64,000 bases of DNA from UMGS1322 sp900550765 (GCA_958448705.1 CAUDEY010000007.1:22393-86392), one strand, 5' to 3'. Numbered from the stretch's first letter, positions 8,704 to 17,701 are shown. The notes: a model not told the origin generated them from the sequence alone. Numbers and translations: made by a program.

Positions 8704-8716
8704 AGGAGGAAGCAGT

Positions 8717-9910
8717 ATGTACAACGTAAAACTCTATGACTATGTTCCTGAGCCGCAGCCGGTCTCAAGTGATTATCTGATCGGCGTTCATTATTATCCG
8801 GCCTGGAAAAAAGGCGCCGCGCAGCTGCATAACGGATTTAGGCAAATTGATGAGTATCCTGAAAGAACACCTCTTTTAGGACATTATGATGAGGATAATC
8901 CCGAGGTGATTGATTGGGAAATCAAATGGGCCTCCGAGCACGGTATCAATTGTTTTATTTATTGCTGGTATCGCTATAAAGAGAATGTAGGTAAAAAGAT
9001 TACGGTAAAGGATCTGCGCTGCGGGCATGGAATTCATGAAGGACTGTTCCGTGCAAGATACCGGGATAAGATCAAGTTTGCCATTATGTTTGAGGGGCAG
9101 AAAAAATGGGCCAATACCAATCCAAAAGACTTTGAGGAAAATTTGCTGCCGTTTTGGATGGAGCAGTATTTTACAAAACCCAATTATTTAGTAATCGATC
9201 ATAAGCCTGTGGTATATTTTTATGATTATCAAAATTGTATCCGCGATGGCTTCGGCGGGCCTGAGGCCCAGGCAGAGGCTTTCGCTAAAGCACAGGAGTA
9301 TGCCAAGCAATTTGGATTTGACGGTATCAATTTTCAAATAGAATACCGCTATAATGACCTGGAACGTTACAGCGAGTATCGCAAAGGCGGGTATAACAGT
9401 ACGTTTACGTATTGCTGGCCGGTGAGGCAGCTGCGGCCTGCGCAGCAGGAGGTGATTCAAGAACAGTTGAAGGCTATGTATCTTCGGGCAGCGGAAGATC
9501 CGTATTATTTTATTCCTACTGCCAGCAAGCAGTGGGATCCGCGGCCAAGGCTGGATATTATGCCGGAAATTTACGGTACGGCCGAAAACAGTTCCCTTTG
9601 GAATCTGGAACCGGATTCCTGGAGAGAGCTTTTAGAAAAGATCAAGTGCTTGATGGATACCCTTCCTTCCGATGCGCTGGCTTCAAAAATGCTGATATTG
9701 GATAACTGGAATGAGTGGGATGAGGGCCATTATCTCTCGCCGCATTATGAGGGAGGCTTTAAATATCTGCAAGCTGTGCGCGAAGTATTCACCAAGCGTG
9801 ATAATCTGCCGGATTATCGGGATCCGCATTTCCTTGGCTTAGGAGATTATGATAAAGAATGGGGAAAATGTGATCTTTCTGCATATTGTAAAAGAAAACT
9901 GCAGAAATAA
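8717..9910 (+). CDS. GH99/WbsX-like glycan-processing protein
   Basis: The protein has 397 residues with GGAGG upstream. The sequence opens with the WbsX / glycoside hydrolase 99-like pattern: LIGVHYYPAWKK at ~22-33, then IDWEIKWASEHGINCFIYCWY at ~71-91, an FAIMFEGQKKW segment at ~115-125, and a late LDNWNEWDEGHYLSP at ~331-345 whose Glu residues are typical of this clan. There is no signal peptide, so it acts in the cytoplasm. GH99 enzymes are endo-acting mannosidases, whereas the WbsX-like branch is of uncertain activity and is often listed beside glycosyltransferases. Sitting directly behind a sugar isomerase, it more likely trims an imported oligosaccharide. A strong terminator follows. 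Confidence 0.75.
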   Translation: MYNVKLYDYVPEPQPVSSDYLIGVHYYPAWKKGAAQLHNGFRQIDEYPERTPLLGHYDEDNPEVIDWEIKWASEHGINCFIYCWYRYKENVGKKITVKDLRCGHGIHEGLFRARYRDKIKFAIMFEGQKKWANTNPKDFEENLLPFWMEQYFTKPNYLVIDHKPVVYFYDYQNCIRDGFGGPEAQAEAFAKAQEYAKQFGFDGINFQIEYRYNDLERYSEYRKGGYNSTFTYCWPVRQLRPAQQEVIQEQLKAMYLRAAEDPYYFIPTASKQWDPRPRLDIMPEIYGTAENSSLWNLEPDSWRELLEKIKCLMDTLPSDALASKMLILDNWNEWDEGHYLSPHYEGGFKYLQAVREVFTKRDNLPDYRDPHFLGLGDYDKEWGKCDLSAYCKRKLQK

Positions 9911-9914
9911 TATT

Positions 9915-9945
9915 AAAAAGCACCTTTTGCAGGTGCTTTTTTTGA
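9915..9945 (+). terminator. Rho-independent terminator after the GH99-like gene
   Basis: AAAGCACCT and AGGTGCTTT pair across TTTGC and are followed by T residues. Confidence 0.9.
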
Positions 9946-10066
9946 ATAAATCGGTGCCGATCAGTCCGCCTTTTAGGATATTTACCGCTTGATTTAGAAA
10001 TTGATGTTGGTCAACGTCCTGAAGAAATATTTTTGCTGGATTTATGATTTTTTCTTATGTTTAATT

Positions 10067-12103
10067 TTAAAATAGAATTTGATATTCTTCAAAAATGTGA
10101 AACCGCCGGGTACGAAATGTGGTGAAACCGTCCGCAAAGGAAAAAGGCAAAGCTTTCTTTTTCGATAGCAGCAATACCTGCTGCGGCGCTTGTTCTGTGT
10201 GTACTTTTATTTCAAAAGGTCCAACGGCGGGGGAAATAGTTTCATTACTTAATACCACAGTATTGACGGTAATATCTTCTTTTGTTTTAAAAGCGGTGAT
10301 CTCCACATTTGCCGGTGCATTGCTGCTGAAAGAAAAACTGTTTTTCTTTTGCCCCAGGAGCAGAAGCGAGAGGAAAACTCTACGATATTCTTCCATCTGT
10401 ATACTTTCGATAGGCAATGCTGACCATATGATTGTGCCTTTGCCGTATTTTTTTAGGATAACAGCAGGAATATTGCTCTCTCTGCCCGGAGGGTCCGAAT
10501 GGATGGAGGCAAAGCGGATTTCGCTGCTCTCGGTATAGGGAAAAGTAATGGTCGCGGCGACGTCCTTGGAAGCTTCAGGCTGCAGGATCGGCGCGGTACC
10601 GTCAAAGGGCAGCGGATATTTTTGATTGAAGCCATGAAAGAGTTCAAGGTAAGGCGCGCGGGGGGCGATGTATAAACGGTTACCCCCGGTAAAGCCTGTA
10701 ACAGTGCCGCCGGTCAATTCCTCTACCAGAGATTTATTTTCACCGCCGCTGAGATAAAGGACGCCGCCGTTTTTTACGTAAGTTATTAAGCGGGCGTTAT
10801 CGTCGCTTTCCAAGGAAGAGAGCATCGGCGCTGCGATAGCTGTATAATTTAAGTGATGAAAGTTCCCGGTAACACCAAAAGGAATATGATTGCGCTGTAA
10901 CGTCTCAGCCGCGCTTACACAGCAGGTTTTGCTGGTATAACTCTCCTTATGGCTGTTGAATTTACTTTTAATGCCGTAGTACAACCCGACATCTTCTAAC
11001 ATTTCTCCCTTAAAATAAGATTCAAAGGGGATCTGCATATCAAAAGCCCGGCCAAGTTGTTCATATACGCGGGCATCCATAGTGCCGATGGGGTCAATGG
11101 CATCAATAACAAGGGTAGCACCGTGATGAGCAGCGGTTATGGCAATTGCGGTTTTCATTTCGTCCAAAGATTTGGTAAGAGTATGGGAACCCAAAGAGGG
11201 CTTGCAGCGTGAGAACATATATTCAAATGGCTGATTTATTGAAATGTTCTTATAAAATTTGCAAGCCAGAGACTGCTCCAAGATGCCGCCGTACAGGTCA
11301 CCGTTGGAATAATCGCAGGCAAGGTTTACCCTTTCGTCACAGCCGCATATAGAATCCGTGGCAATTCCTGAGGCAAAGTTGAATTCTACAGGCATTTGCG
11401 GTTTTAAGTTTTTAATGTAGGCAGACAGCGCCTGTACCCATTCCGCCATCCATTTGGATTTAGCTTGTATCAGAGTAAGATAATCTTCACTGCCCGGTAT
11501 GGGATCAAGGGGAATATTACCGCCAAATTCCGTCTGCCAGCGTTTTTGGCAGTGCACACAGTAACAGGTTTGCGGCCAAAATGGCATATCGAAGAATAGC
11601 GCATCGCAGGCAAAATAGGCAAGCATTTCGTCGACTTGTTCCAATACAAAGCGGCGGTATTCCGCATTGTTTGGGCAGCAGAGACCGTAGCGTGCGGATT
11701 TTGCTGAGGCAAAGGGCAGGGCTCCGCCTGCGGACTGGTTGCTTGCGCGCATCGATTGCCCATCCGGATTCACTATGCGCCACTGGGGGTGCCGGTCGTG
11801 CTCTCGGGTATTGTACTGAAGACTATAATAACCGATTACTTTAATATTATTGCTATGGCATAATTCAAGTGTATCTCTCATTAGACTTTCTCTGCCGATC
11901 AACCCGCGGTGCATTTGTCCGACTTTTGTAGGATAATAACATAGCCCTGCATGCGATTGAAAATATAGCATTGCATAGTTGATATGTGCGCGCGTTAAGT
12001 TCTTTACATATTCCTCCGGAGAAAACAGGGATAAAAATTCGGGATTCCAATCGTCAATATGCATATCGCATAAATGACGACGATAAAGATTTGAATACCA
12101 CAT
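10067..12103 (-). CDS. Putative glycosidase, GHL6-like with beta-galactosidase-type trimerisation domain
   Basis: The protein has 678 residues with GGAAGG upstream of the ATG and no signal peptide. Residues ~1-330 look like a TIM barrel of the hypothetical glycosyl hydrolase 6 type: early HINYAMLYFQSHAG, IKVIGYYSLQYN at ~88-99, and a strand end CDALFFDMPFWP at ~166-177 with Asp172. The next stretch contains CYCVHC (180-185), a Cys cluster seen in this family. Residues ~400-560 resemble the Rossmann-like trimerisation domain of GH42 enzymes (RLITYVKNGGVLYLSGG), and a beta-sandwich completes the C-terminus. Substrate is unknown; fucose or uronate glycans are plausible. The gene is divergent from a PocR-AraC regulator and convergent with the GH99-like operon. 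Confidence 0.68.
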   Translation of the reverse strand: MWYSNLYRRHLCDMHIDDWNPEFLSLFSPEEYVKNLTRAHINYAMLYFQSHAGLCYYPTKVGQMHRGLIGRESLMRDTLELCHSNNIKVIGYYSLQYNTREHDRHPQWRIVNPDGQSMRASNQSAGGALPFASAKSARYGLCCPNNAEYRRFVLEQVDEMLAYFACDALFFDMPFWPQTCYCVHCQKRWQTEFGGNIPLDPIPGSEDYLTLIQAKSKWMAEWVQALSAYIKNLKPQMPVEFNFASGIATDSICGCDERVNLACDYSNGDLYGGILEQSLACKFYKNISINQPFEYMFSRCKPSLGSHTLTKSLDEMKTAIAITAAHHGATLVIDAIDPIGTMDARVYEQLGRAFDMQIPFESYFKGEMLEDVGLYYGIKSKFNSHKESYTSKTCCVSAAETLQRNHIPFGVTGNFHHLNYTAIAAPMLSSLESDDNARLITYVKNGGVLYLSGGENKSLVEELTGGTVTGFTGGNRLYIAPRAPYLELFHGFNQKYPLPFDGTAPILQPEASKDVAATITFPYTESSEIRFASIHSDPPGRESNIPAVILKKYGKGTIIWSALPIESIQMEEYRRVFLSLLLLGQKKNSFSFSSNAPANVEITAFKTKEDITVNTVVLSNETISPAVGPFEIKVHTEQAPQQVLLLSKKKALPFSFADGFTTFRTRRFHIFEEYQILF

Positions 12104-12195
12104 AAAAACACCTTCCTTTCATGAATATATTAGCATAGAAAAACAGGCGAAGATAGATAGATCAAGTTAAAAAAATAGTAATTTGGAACAAATAT

Positions 12196-12224
12196 TTGAT
12201 GCTTTTATACTTCTATGATATAAT
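12196..12224 (+). promoter_or_regulatory. Sigma-A promoter of the PocR-AraC regulator
   Basis: TTGATG (12196-12201) and TATAAT (12219-12224) have a 17-base spacer, 35 bases before the start. Confidence 0.65.
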
Positions 12225-12259
12225 ACTTGAGAAGAAAATGAAGAAGAAGAGAATGGATT

Positions 12260-13105
12260 TTGAAGGGCAATGAATTAATTCAAGCTGTTTGTGAAGATCT
12301 CTATAATATTACAGGAATCAAAACAGTGTTGTATGATGCGGATATGAAGTTTATTTATTCTCATCCATGTACGATGAGCGGATTTTGTATCGAAGTGCGT
12401 AAAAATAAAAGCTTTCGGGAAAAGTGCCTCCATTGTGACCGGTTGGGCTTTGAACATTGTAAAAAAAGCGGAGATATTTGCATTTATCGCTGCCATATGG
12501 GCCTTACCGAGGCTGTAGCGCCGATTATTGACAGCGGTATTGTTATTGGATATTTGATGTTCGGGCAGATTGTATCCGCCGGGGAGCGTCCGAAGGTGCA
12601 AGAAAGAATTTTGCAAAGCAGCCAAATACAAGAAAAACAGGTTTTTCTTCAGTTGTTGGAAGAGATTGAGGAAAAAAATAATGCACAAATACGGGCAGCG
12701 GTAAGAATTATTACAATGTGCGCTTGTTATATTCGCCTCAATAATATTTTAAATGTACAGAAAGAAAATCTTGCGCTGCATATCGGGCAGTATGTTCAGA
12801 GCAATATAGCGGATATAAATTTAGGAATCCAAAGTATTTGCAGAGAATTCTCTATATCTCGCGGAACGCTGTATAATCTTTCTAAAAAATCTTTAGGGAT
12901 GGGAATTACCCAATATATTCGTAGTATGCGTTTAAAAAGGGCAATGGAACTTTTGAATACAAAGGATATGCCGGTTTACCGGATCGCGGAAGAGTGCGGG
13001 ATAGGAGATGTGAATTATTTTATCAAATTGGTAAAAAAAGCAACGGGAAAAACGCCGAAACAAATACAGGCAGAAAGTGAAAACGATAGTAAGGAGAAAG
13101 ACTAA
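12260..13105 (+). CDS. PocR-domain AraC family regulator
   Basis: The protein has 281 residues. The start is TTG at 12260, because the nearby ATG codons are out of frame; the ribosome binding site is weak. Residues ~5-150 form a PocR ligand-binding domain, with the characteristic Cys pattern GFCIEVR, KCLHCDRLGFEHC and ICIYRCHMGLTEAVAPI, and the glycine-rich VIGYLMFGQIV. In relatives this domain senses small hydrocarbon or sugar derivatives. Residues ~175-275 carry the two AraC helix-turn-helix units (INLGIQSICREFSISRGTL, MPVYRIAEECGIGDVNYFIK). It is transcribed divergently from the GHL6-like gene, its most likely target. The Cys cluster could bind a metal or sense redox; this is inferred. Confidence 0.85.
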   Translation: MKGNELIQAVCEDLYNITGIKTVLYDADMKFIYSHPCTMSGFCIEVRKNKSFREKCLHCDRLGFEHCKKSGDICIYRCHMGLTEAVAPIIDSGIVIGYLMFGQIVSAGERPKVQERILQSSQIQEKQVFLQLLEEIEEKNNAQIRAAVRIITMCACYIRLNNILNVQKENLALHIGQYVQSNIADINLGIQSICREFSISRGTLYNLSKKSLGMGITQYIRSMRLKRAMELLNTKDMPVYRIAEECGIGDVNYFIKLVKKATGKTPKQIQAESENDSKEKD

Positions 13106-13185
13106 ATAATTTCGCGGCAGATAAAAGAATTTTTTACAGGAGATAGCAGTACGCAAGACACTTATAAGAAGAAGTTTGGAGGAGT

Positions 13186-13216
13186 AAAAAACACAGCGCA
13201 TTTTTTGCTGTGTTTT
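13186..13216. terminator. Bidirectional terminator between converging genes
   Basis: AAAACACAGC and GCTGTGTTTT form a stem around GCATTTTTT. A-rich and T-rich flanks on both sides let it serve the PocR regulator (plus) and the GNAT gene (minus). Confidence 0.75.
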
Positions 13217-13222
13217 AATATT

Positions 13223-13993
13223 TTACTGATTCATTTTTTCAGTAAATTTAATACTGCGGGCAGTCAATTGAACCCATGCGGGTCTGAACCCACTTTTCAG
13301 TGCATTTTTTTTCGATTTAATGTTAGACCAAGCGCAGCAATAAAAAGGAACGATGTCTTTTTTTAATACCTCCAGTGCCAGGCGGCTGGTCAGGCACGCG
13401 GCAATGCCTTGTCTGCGGTATTCAGGCAATACGTCAATGCCGATTTGCCACATGGTATCGCAGTCTGCTGAACAGCCGGCAAGGCCGATTAAACGATCGC
13501 CGTCAAAGGCGCCGATTCCCAGCACATCCAGATGCCGGCGTTCTTTGCAAAGTGCATTGCTCCACTGGGGAAGATAGAGCGTATTAAAATCTTTAGGATA
13601 CAGCAGCCTGGTTTTATACCTGCACGGCAGAGGTATCATTTGTGTAGCATCCGGTAAAAAATATTCTGCCATAAAACATACGCATAGGTCCCGCTTTTTT
13701 AAAATTTCATTTAACACCTGTATTGCGGGTGTTTCAAAGCAGTGCTCCACGGAATATTTGTTGATATAGCTTTCCGTGTCCGCGGCAAGCTCCGCGGATA
13801 CGGATGCCACGATATTATTCCCATAGGAGGTAAGATCGCAAGAAAACGGCAGGGTCAGATATTTTCTTGCTTGTGTATTCGGACGGGAGAGTACTACTTT
13901 GTTGGAAAAGGCAAGGAAATCATCCGGCTCACAGCTGCTGTCAATGGCAGATTGCATCATAGCAATTTTTAGGATTTGATTGTTTGTTAGCAT
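13223..13993 (-). CDS. GNAT family N-acetyltransferase
   Basis: The protein has 256 residues with GGGAG upstream of the ATG. The C-terminal half is a GNAT fold: strand ALCKERRHLDVLGIGAFDGDRLIGLAGCSAD at ~147-177, motif A WQIGIDVLPEYRRQGIAACL at ~182-201 (R-x-x-G-I acetyl-CoA loop), and motif B at ~215-235. The N-terminal ~120 residues have no visible motif and probably form an acceptor domain. The acceptor is unknown. Standing alone and convergent with the PocR regulator, it offers no contextual clue. Confidence 0.75.
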   Translation of the reverse strand: MLTNNQILKIAMMQSAIDSSCEPDDFLAFSNKVVLSRPNTQARKYLTLPFSCDLTSYGNNIVASVSAELAADTESYINKYSVEHCFETPAIQVLNEILKKRDLCVCFMAEYFLPDATQMIPLPCRYKTRLLYPKDFNTLYLPQWSNALCKERRHLDVLGIGAFDGDRLIGLAGCSADCDTMWQIGIDVLPEYRRQGIAACLTSRLALEVLKKDIVPFYCCAWSNIKSKKNALKSGFRPAWVQLTARSIKFTEKMNQ

Positions 13994-14021
13994 AAATATC
14001 TCCCGGCGGAGAAGGCATTAC

Positions 14022-14765
14022 TTATTCTGCCCGCCCGTCTTTTTCTGCTGCAATAGGACTGGTTTGAGATTTTTGTTTGGATGTAATAAAGGTGTAAGCC
14101 CAGCCTTTTTTCTGTTTCAGTGAAAGAAAACCTAAAATGGACGCAAGAAGAGCGCCGCAGCCATCTACAATGATATCCTTCATGGTATCAGAAAGCGCCG
14201 CACGTCCGACCAGCTGCGTACCGTCTTCCAACATGAATTTCTGCATATTGAGCTTCAATATCCCATCAAAGGCAAATTCATAAATTTCCCACAGCCCGCC
14301 TAACATCATGGAAAAGGAGAATGCAAACAGGCTTACAAAAAAAGGCGATAGATGGATTGCCACATGCTGATCCTCGTTGATGATGGAAATCAGCATAAAG
14401 CCGAACATTCCGGTCATCATACTGCTGAAAAAGTGAAGGATATCATCCCAGTGCGGTACATTGTAATAAAAGCTTCGTACCTCGCCTAAAAAGATGGCAC
14501 AGTACAAAAAGATGATATACATAATATAAAGCGCAGTAGGAATTTCAAATTTCAGCTTTTTGGCTAAAAAACTGGGAAGATGGATTACCAGGATGCCTAA
14601 AGCACATTGAACGAGCATGAGGACATAATCTGCGCGCGATTTCATTCCTTCACCTACGACTCCGGGAGCTACGGTTGAAATTCTGTATATCAGATAAATG
14701 ATAGGTATAAGAAAACTAAGGAGTACAAAATAATACAGAACTCTGGTCAAATTGATTTTTTTCAT
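14022..14765 (-). CDS. Polytopic membrane protein, DUF2238/YjdF-like
   Basis: The protein has 247 residues with AAAGGA 8 bases upstream. About seven hydrophobic segments are present. A central motif VPHWDDILHFFSSMMTGMFGF (~103-123) and a later GGLWEIYEFAFD (~155-166) contain conserved acidic and His residues inside or next to membrane helices. Together with VDGCGALLASILGF, they resemble the DUF2238 (YjdF) family of unknown function. The cytoplasmic tail is polar (KQKSQTSPIAAEKDGRAE). It is the last gene of a minus-strand run including a small membrane protein and the UPF0210 gene, separated from them by ~97 bases. Function unknown. Confidence 0.6.
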   Translation of the reverse strand: MKKINLTRVLYYFVLLSFLIPIIYLIYRISTVAPGVVGEGMKSRADYVLMLVQCALGILVIHLPSFLAKKLKFEIPTALYIMYIIFLYCAIFLGEVRSFYYNVPHWDDILHFFSSMMTGMFGFMLISIINEDQHVAIHLSPFFVSLFAFSFSMMLGGLWEIYEFAFDGILKLNMQKFMLEDGTQLVGRAALSDTMKDIIVDGCGALLASILGFLSLKQKKGWAYTFITSKQKSQTSPIAAEKDGRAE

Positions 14766-14862
14766 GGCAGAATCCTTTCTCTGTGTGGTGTATTTTCATA
14801 AAGAAACAATCATTGCAGCTGACTAAAATAGCAGGATTTTTGCAGCAAATTTTAAAAATATA

Positions 14863-15141
14863 TTATCGGATCCATAACAACACGGATATAAAGAAATAAA
14901 GAATCATGGCATACAAATAGAATACCAGTGCTAATTTTATAATAAAGTGCCCCTTAGAGAGGTTTTTATCTTTATTTTGCAGCGTTTGCAGCAGCATAGC
15001 TGTAATTGGCAGCAGGAAAATGAGCGCCGTTAAAATATTAGCTGTAAGCAGAGAGGTATAGACCCGGGAATATACACATATCACATGCGTGATAATCGCT
15101 GCAGGGAAGAGCAGCCATAAAATTAATTTTGCTTTTTTCAT
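14863..15141 (-). CDS. Small membrane protein of unknown function
   Basis: The protein has 92 residues. The ATG at 15141 overlaps the stop codon of the upstream UPF0210 gene (ATGA), implying translational coupling. An upstream in-frame ATG exists but would lie deep inside the previous gene. Three hydrophobic helices are visible (about residues 5-23, 33-53 and 66-90), with a short polar loop LQNKDKNLSKGH between the second and third. I do not recognise the family. The coupling suggests its amounts are tied to the UPF0210 protein, but no functional link is known. Confidence 0.6.
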   Translation of the reverse strand: MKKAKLILWLLFPAAIITHVICVYSRVYTSLLTANILTALIFLLPITAMLLQTLQNKDKNLSKGHFIIKLALVFYLYAMILYFFISVLLWIR

Positions 15142-16499
15142 CAGTTCTTCAGGCTCTGCAGCGGTGCGGGAATTCTGCCCGCACGGGAAATAAATTTTTC
15201 GCACGAGGCAGTGTTGACCGGTATCACTGGCGCTTCACCCAGCAGACCGCCAAAGCTTACTGATTCCCCGACTTTTTTACCGATAACCGGAATAATACGG
15301 ACCGCTGTTGTTTTGGTATTTACCATACCAATGGCAGCTTCATCTGCAATGATACCGGAGATAATATGGGCGGGAGTATCGCCGGGGATGGCGATCATGT
15401 CCAGGCCCACGGAGCATACACAGGTCATTGCTTCCAGTTTTTCCAGTGTCAAAGTGCCGGAGGCGGCAGCATGGATCATACCGATATCTTCACTTACCGG
15501 AATAAAAGCGCCTGAAAGGCCGCCTACATAGCTGGAGGCCATTACGCCGCCTTTTTTCACGGCGTCATTTAATAAGGCAAGCGCAGCAGTGGTTCCGGCA
15601 CCGCCTGTACAGGAAAGGCCCATTTCCTCTAAAATATGCGCTACACTGTCTCCCATCGTGGGAGTAGGCGCAAGAGAAAGGTCTACAATACCAAACTGCG
15701 CATTTAAGTCCTTTGCTGCGCGGGAGGCAACTAACTGGCCCATTCGCGTGATTTTAAAGGCAGTTTTTTTAATTTCTTCTGCTAATTGACCTAATGTGGC
15801 ATCCGGCATTTTTTCCAACGCGCATTTTACTACCCCTGGACCGCTTACACCAACATTGATAACACAGTCCCCTTCGCCGCTGCCTAAAAAAGCACCGGCC
15901 ATAAAGGGGTTATCTTCAACTGCGTTGCAGAAAACTACCAGTTTGGCGCAGCCGATGCTGCCCCGGTCCGCAGTGTTTTTCGCTGTTTGACGGATGATTT
16001 TTCCCATTTCTTTTACGGCGTCCATATTGATACCGGCTTTGGTAGAGCCGATATTGACTGAAGAACAGATATGTTCGGTTACCGAAAGCGCTTCGGGAAT
16101 ACTGCGCAAAAGCGCGGCGTCGCCCGGGGTAATGCCCTTATGGACCAGAGCAGAGAATCCGCCTAAAAAGTTTACGCCGACGGTTTGCGCGGCTTTTTCC
16201 AGAATTTGCGCAAAGGGAACCAGATCATTGCAGCGTGAGGCGGAAGCAATATGTGCGATAGGCGTAACGGAAATACGTTTATTTACAATGGGAATTCCAT
16301 ACGTATTTTCGATAGCTTCACATTTTTGCACTAAATGTTCGGCTTTTGTGCATATTTTATCATAAATTCTTTGGCAGGCTTTTTCCATGCTGCTGTCCGC
16401 GCAGTCAAACAGGGAAATACCCATGGTCACCGTGCGTACATCCAGGTGCTGGTTATCCAGCATTTGAATGGTTTCATTCACTTCGTTAAAGTTTATCAT
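15141..16499 (-). CDS. UPF0210 (PFL family) protein
   Basis: The protein has 452 residues, the usual length for this family, with AGAGGT upstream. Recognisable features are the N-terminal VRTVTMGISLFDCADSS at ~21-37, INVGVSGPGVV in the middle and SSYVGGLSGAFIPVSEDIGM at ~323-342. These glycine-rich loops resemble pyruvate formate-lyase-like barrels, and older annotations use the name PFL, but no glycyl-radical site is visible here. The protein is widely conserved next to an ACT-domain protein, as here with a 12-base gap. The biochemical role remains unknown; amino-acid-responsive regulation is possible because of the ACT partner. Confidence 0.88.
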   Translation of the reverse strand: MINFNEVNETIQMLDNQHLDVRTVTMGISLFDCADSSMEKACQRIYDKICTKAEHLVQKCEAIENTYGIPIVNKRISVTPIAHIASASRCNDLVPFAQILEKAAQTVGVNFLGGFSALVHKGITPGDAALLRSIPEALSVTEHICSSVNIGSTKAGINMDAVKEMGKIIRQTAKNTADRGSIGCAKLVVFCNAVEDNPFMAGAFLGSGEGDCVINVGVSGPGVVKCALEKMPDATLGQLAEEIKKTAFKITRMGQLVASRAAKDLNAQFGIVDLSLAPTPTMGDSVAHILEEMGLSCTGGAGTTAALALLNDAVKKGGVMASSYVGGLSGAFIPVSEDIGMIHAAASGTLTLEKLEAMTCVCSVGLDMIAIPGDTPAHIISGIIADEAAIGMVNTKTTAVRIIPVIGKKVGESVSFGGLLGEAPVIPVNTASCEKFISRAGRIPAPLQSLKN

Positions 16500-16511
16500 G
16501 CAGGGTACCTC

Positions 16512-16775
16512 TTATAAACGATGCATACTGTTAAAAATTTCTTCGCTTTGTATGCGTACTTCCAGATTGGAATCAAAATCTTTGAATTCTGCCTGAAGAC
16601 CGGCAATATCGATATCACTCAATTCTAAGCTGATAAACATGACCATGGTAAAATACTCATGCAGGATTGTTTGCGTAATATCTAAAATATTGACGCGATG
16701 CTTGGCAAGCTTACTGCTTACATCGGCGATAATGCCGACGCGGTCATGTCCAATTACGGTTAAAAATGCTTTCAT
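16512..16775 (-). CDS. ACT domain protein (UPF0237)
   Basis: The protein has 87 residues, a single ACT domain beginning KAFLTVIGHDRVGIIADVSSKLA, with the ligand-binding GHDRVGI loop at ~8-14 and FTMVMFISLELSD at ~42-54. ACT domains bind amino acids and regulate partners allosterically. It precedes the UPF0210 gene, its conserved neighbour, and overlaps the 3' end of the upstream USP-like gene by 4 bases. GGAG lies 10 bases before the ATG, inside that gene. It likely dimerises and senses an amino acid, perhaps controlling the UPF0210 protein. Confidence 0.88.
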   Translation of the reverse strand: MKAFLTVIGHDRVGIIADVSSKLAKHRVNILDITQTILHEYFTMVMFISLELSDIDIAGLQAEFKDFDSNLEVRIQSEEIFNSMHRL

Positions 16776-17170
16776 TGCGGTAAAACTCCTTTTTGTTTAT
16801 CAATTAGTATTAAGCGGCAGGTTTCGGGCAAAGCGGCAGAAAGCTTAGCCAGCAACCCGTTGTCTTTGTCACCGGGGCCGGGAACGCCAAGTACGGCTAT
16901 GTTAATAGCTTGTTCTGCAATAAAAGAACAGATAGCGGAAATGACATCGTCTGAATGAAGCACCGTCATGTCCGCGCCGGCTTTTTGTGATACCGAATAT
17001 AAATATTCCAGCGAAGCTGCGTCATTTGTTCCGCCCATGATCGATTGCCCATTTTTTGCTACATGCAGAACAAAAAGCAGGTCATTTGGCTTCTGTTTTT
17101 GCGCGGCAGCCTCACGGATCAGCCGCTCACAAGTATTTTGCAGTGTGACGCATGCCATAATATGATTCAA
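16772..17170 (-). CDS. Universal stress protein-like small protein
   Basis: The protein has 132 residues from TTG 17170 (AAAGGA about 10 bases upstream) or 128 from ATG 17158; the start is unsettled. The fold looks like an alpha/beta nucleotide-binding protein of the USP or KdpD-USP type: MACVTLQNTCERLIREAA at the N-terminus, DLLFVLHVAKNG at ~29-40, and INIAVLGVPGPGDKDNGLLAKL at ~89-110, where USP proteins bind ATP phosphates. It ends in a strand CRLILIDK. It overlaps the ACT gene by 4 bases and lies 6 bases after a membrane protein gene, so all are probably one operon. Confidence 0.6.
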   Translation of the reverse strand: MNHIMACVTLQNTCERLIREAAAQKQKPNDLLFVLHVAKNGQSIMGGTNDAASLEYLYSVSQKAGADMTVLHSDDVISAICSFIAEQAINIAVLGVPGPGDKDNGLLAKLSAALPETCRLILIDKQKGVLPQ

Positions 17171-17176
17171 AACGGA

Positions 17177-17644
17177 TCAATCCTTTACTTCGATATCAAG
17201 AATAATATTCTGATAGGTTTTTACGGTTATTTGTGTTCCCGGTGTTAGCGGAGGATGCGGAAGCGCTGCGATAAAGTAGAGTGTACGGTCAAAGGTTTGG
17301 TCATTGTCGTTAAAACTTGCCCGAATACGATGCAGCCTTACACCGTCGTGTTCTGTATCCTCTTCATCGGCTTCAAAACGGTAGGTATCTTCTTGGGTAA
17401 TACCTTTGCGGATGTTTCGGTAGAGTTTTAGGAGCTTTTGAGGTTCAAAAACTGTGAGAAAATAAAAGAGTACACATATGGTTACGGATGCAATTCCTGT
17501 GGCTATAGAGATATAAAGCTTTCCCGAAAGAAAAGAAAAGCCATAGCCCACGGCACACAGACAACAAAGTACAAAAAAGAGAACCGTAAAAAACGTATGT
17601 TTTTTTTGTGTTTTTTGAAAAAAAGAAGCATCCAATAAATTCAT
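17177..17644 (-). CDS. Membrane protein of unknown function
   Basis: The protein has 155 residues from ATG 17644, chosen because AGGTG stands 6 bases upstream; an in-frame GTG at 17653 is less likely. Two membrane helices (~19-40 and 46-66) are followed by a ~90-residue beta-rich domain (RFEADEEDTEHDGVRLHRIRAS..., ending QITVKTYQNIILDIEVKD), probably cytoplasmic. I do not recognise it. It is the first gene of the minus-strand run that continues into USP-like, ACT and UPF0210 genes. A TATAAT-like -10 occurs at 17668-17663 without a clear -35. Confidence 0.55.
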   Translation of the reverse strand: MNLLDASFFQKTQKKHTFFTVLFFVLCCLCAVGYGFSFLSGKLYISIATGIASVTICVLFYFLTVFEPQKLLKLYRNIRKGITQEDTYRFEADEEDTEHDGVRLHRIRASFNDNDQTFDRTLYFIAALPHPPLTPGTQITVKTYQNIILDIEVKD

Positions 17645-17701
17645 TACGATCACCTGCCAACTATTATACCAAAAAAATATAAATAAAGCTATAAAAATTA
17701 T

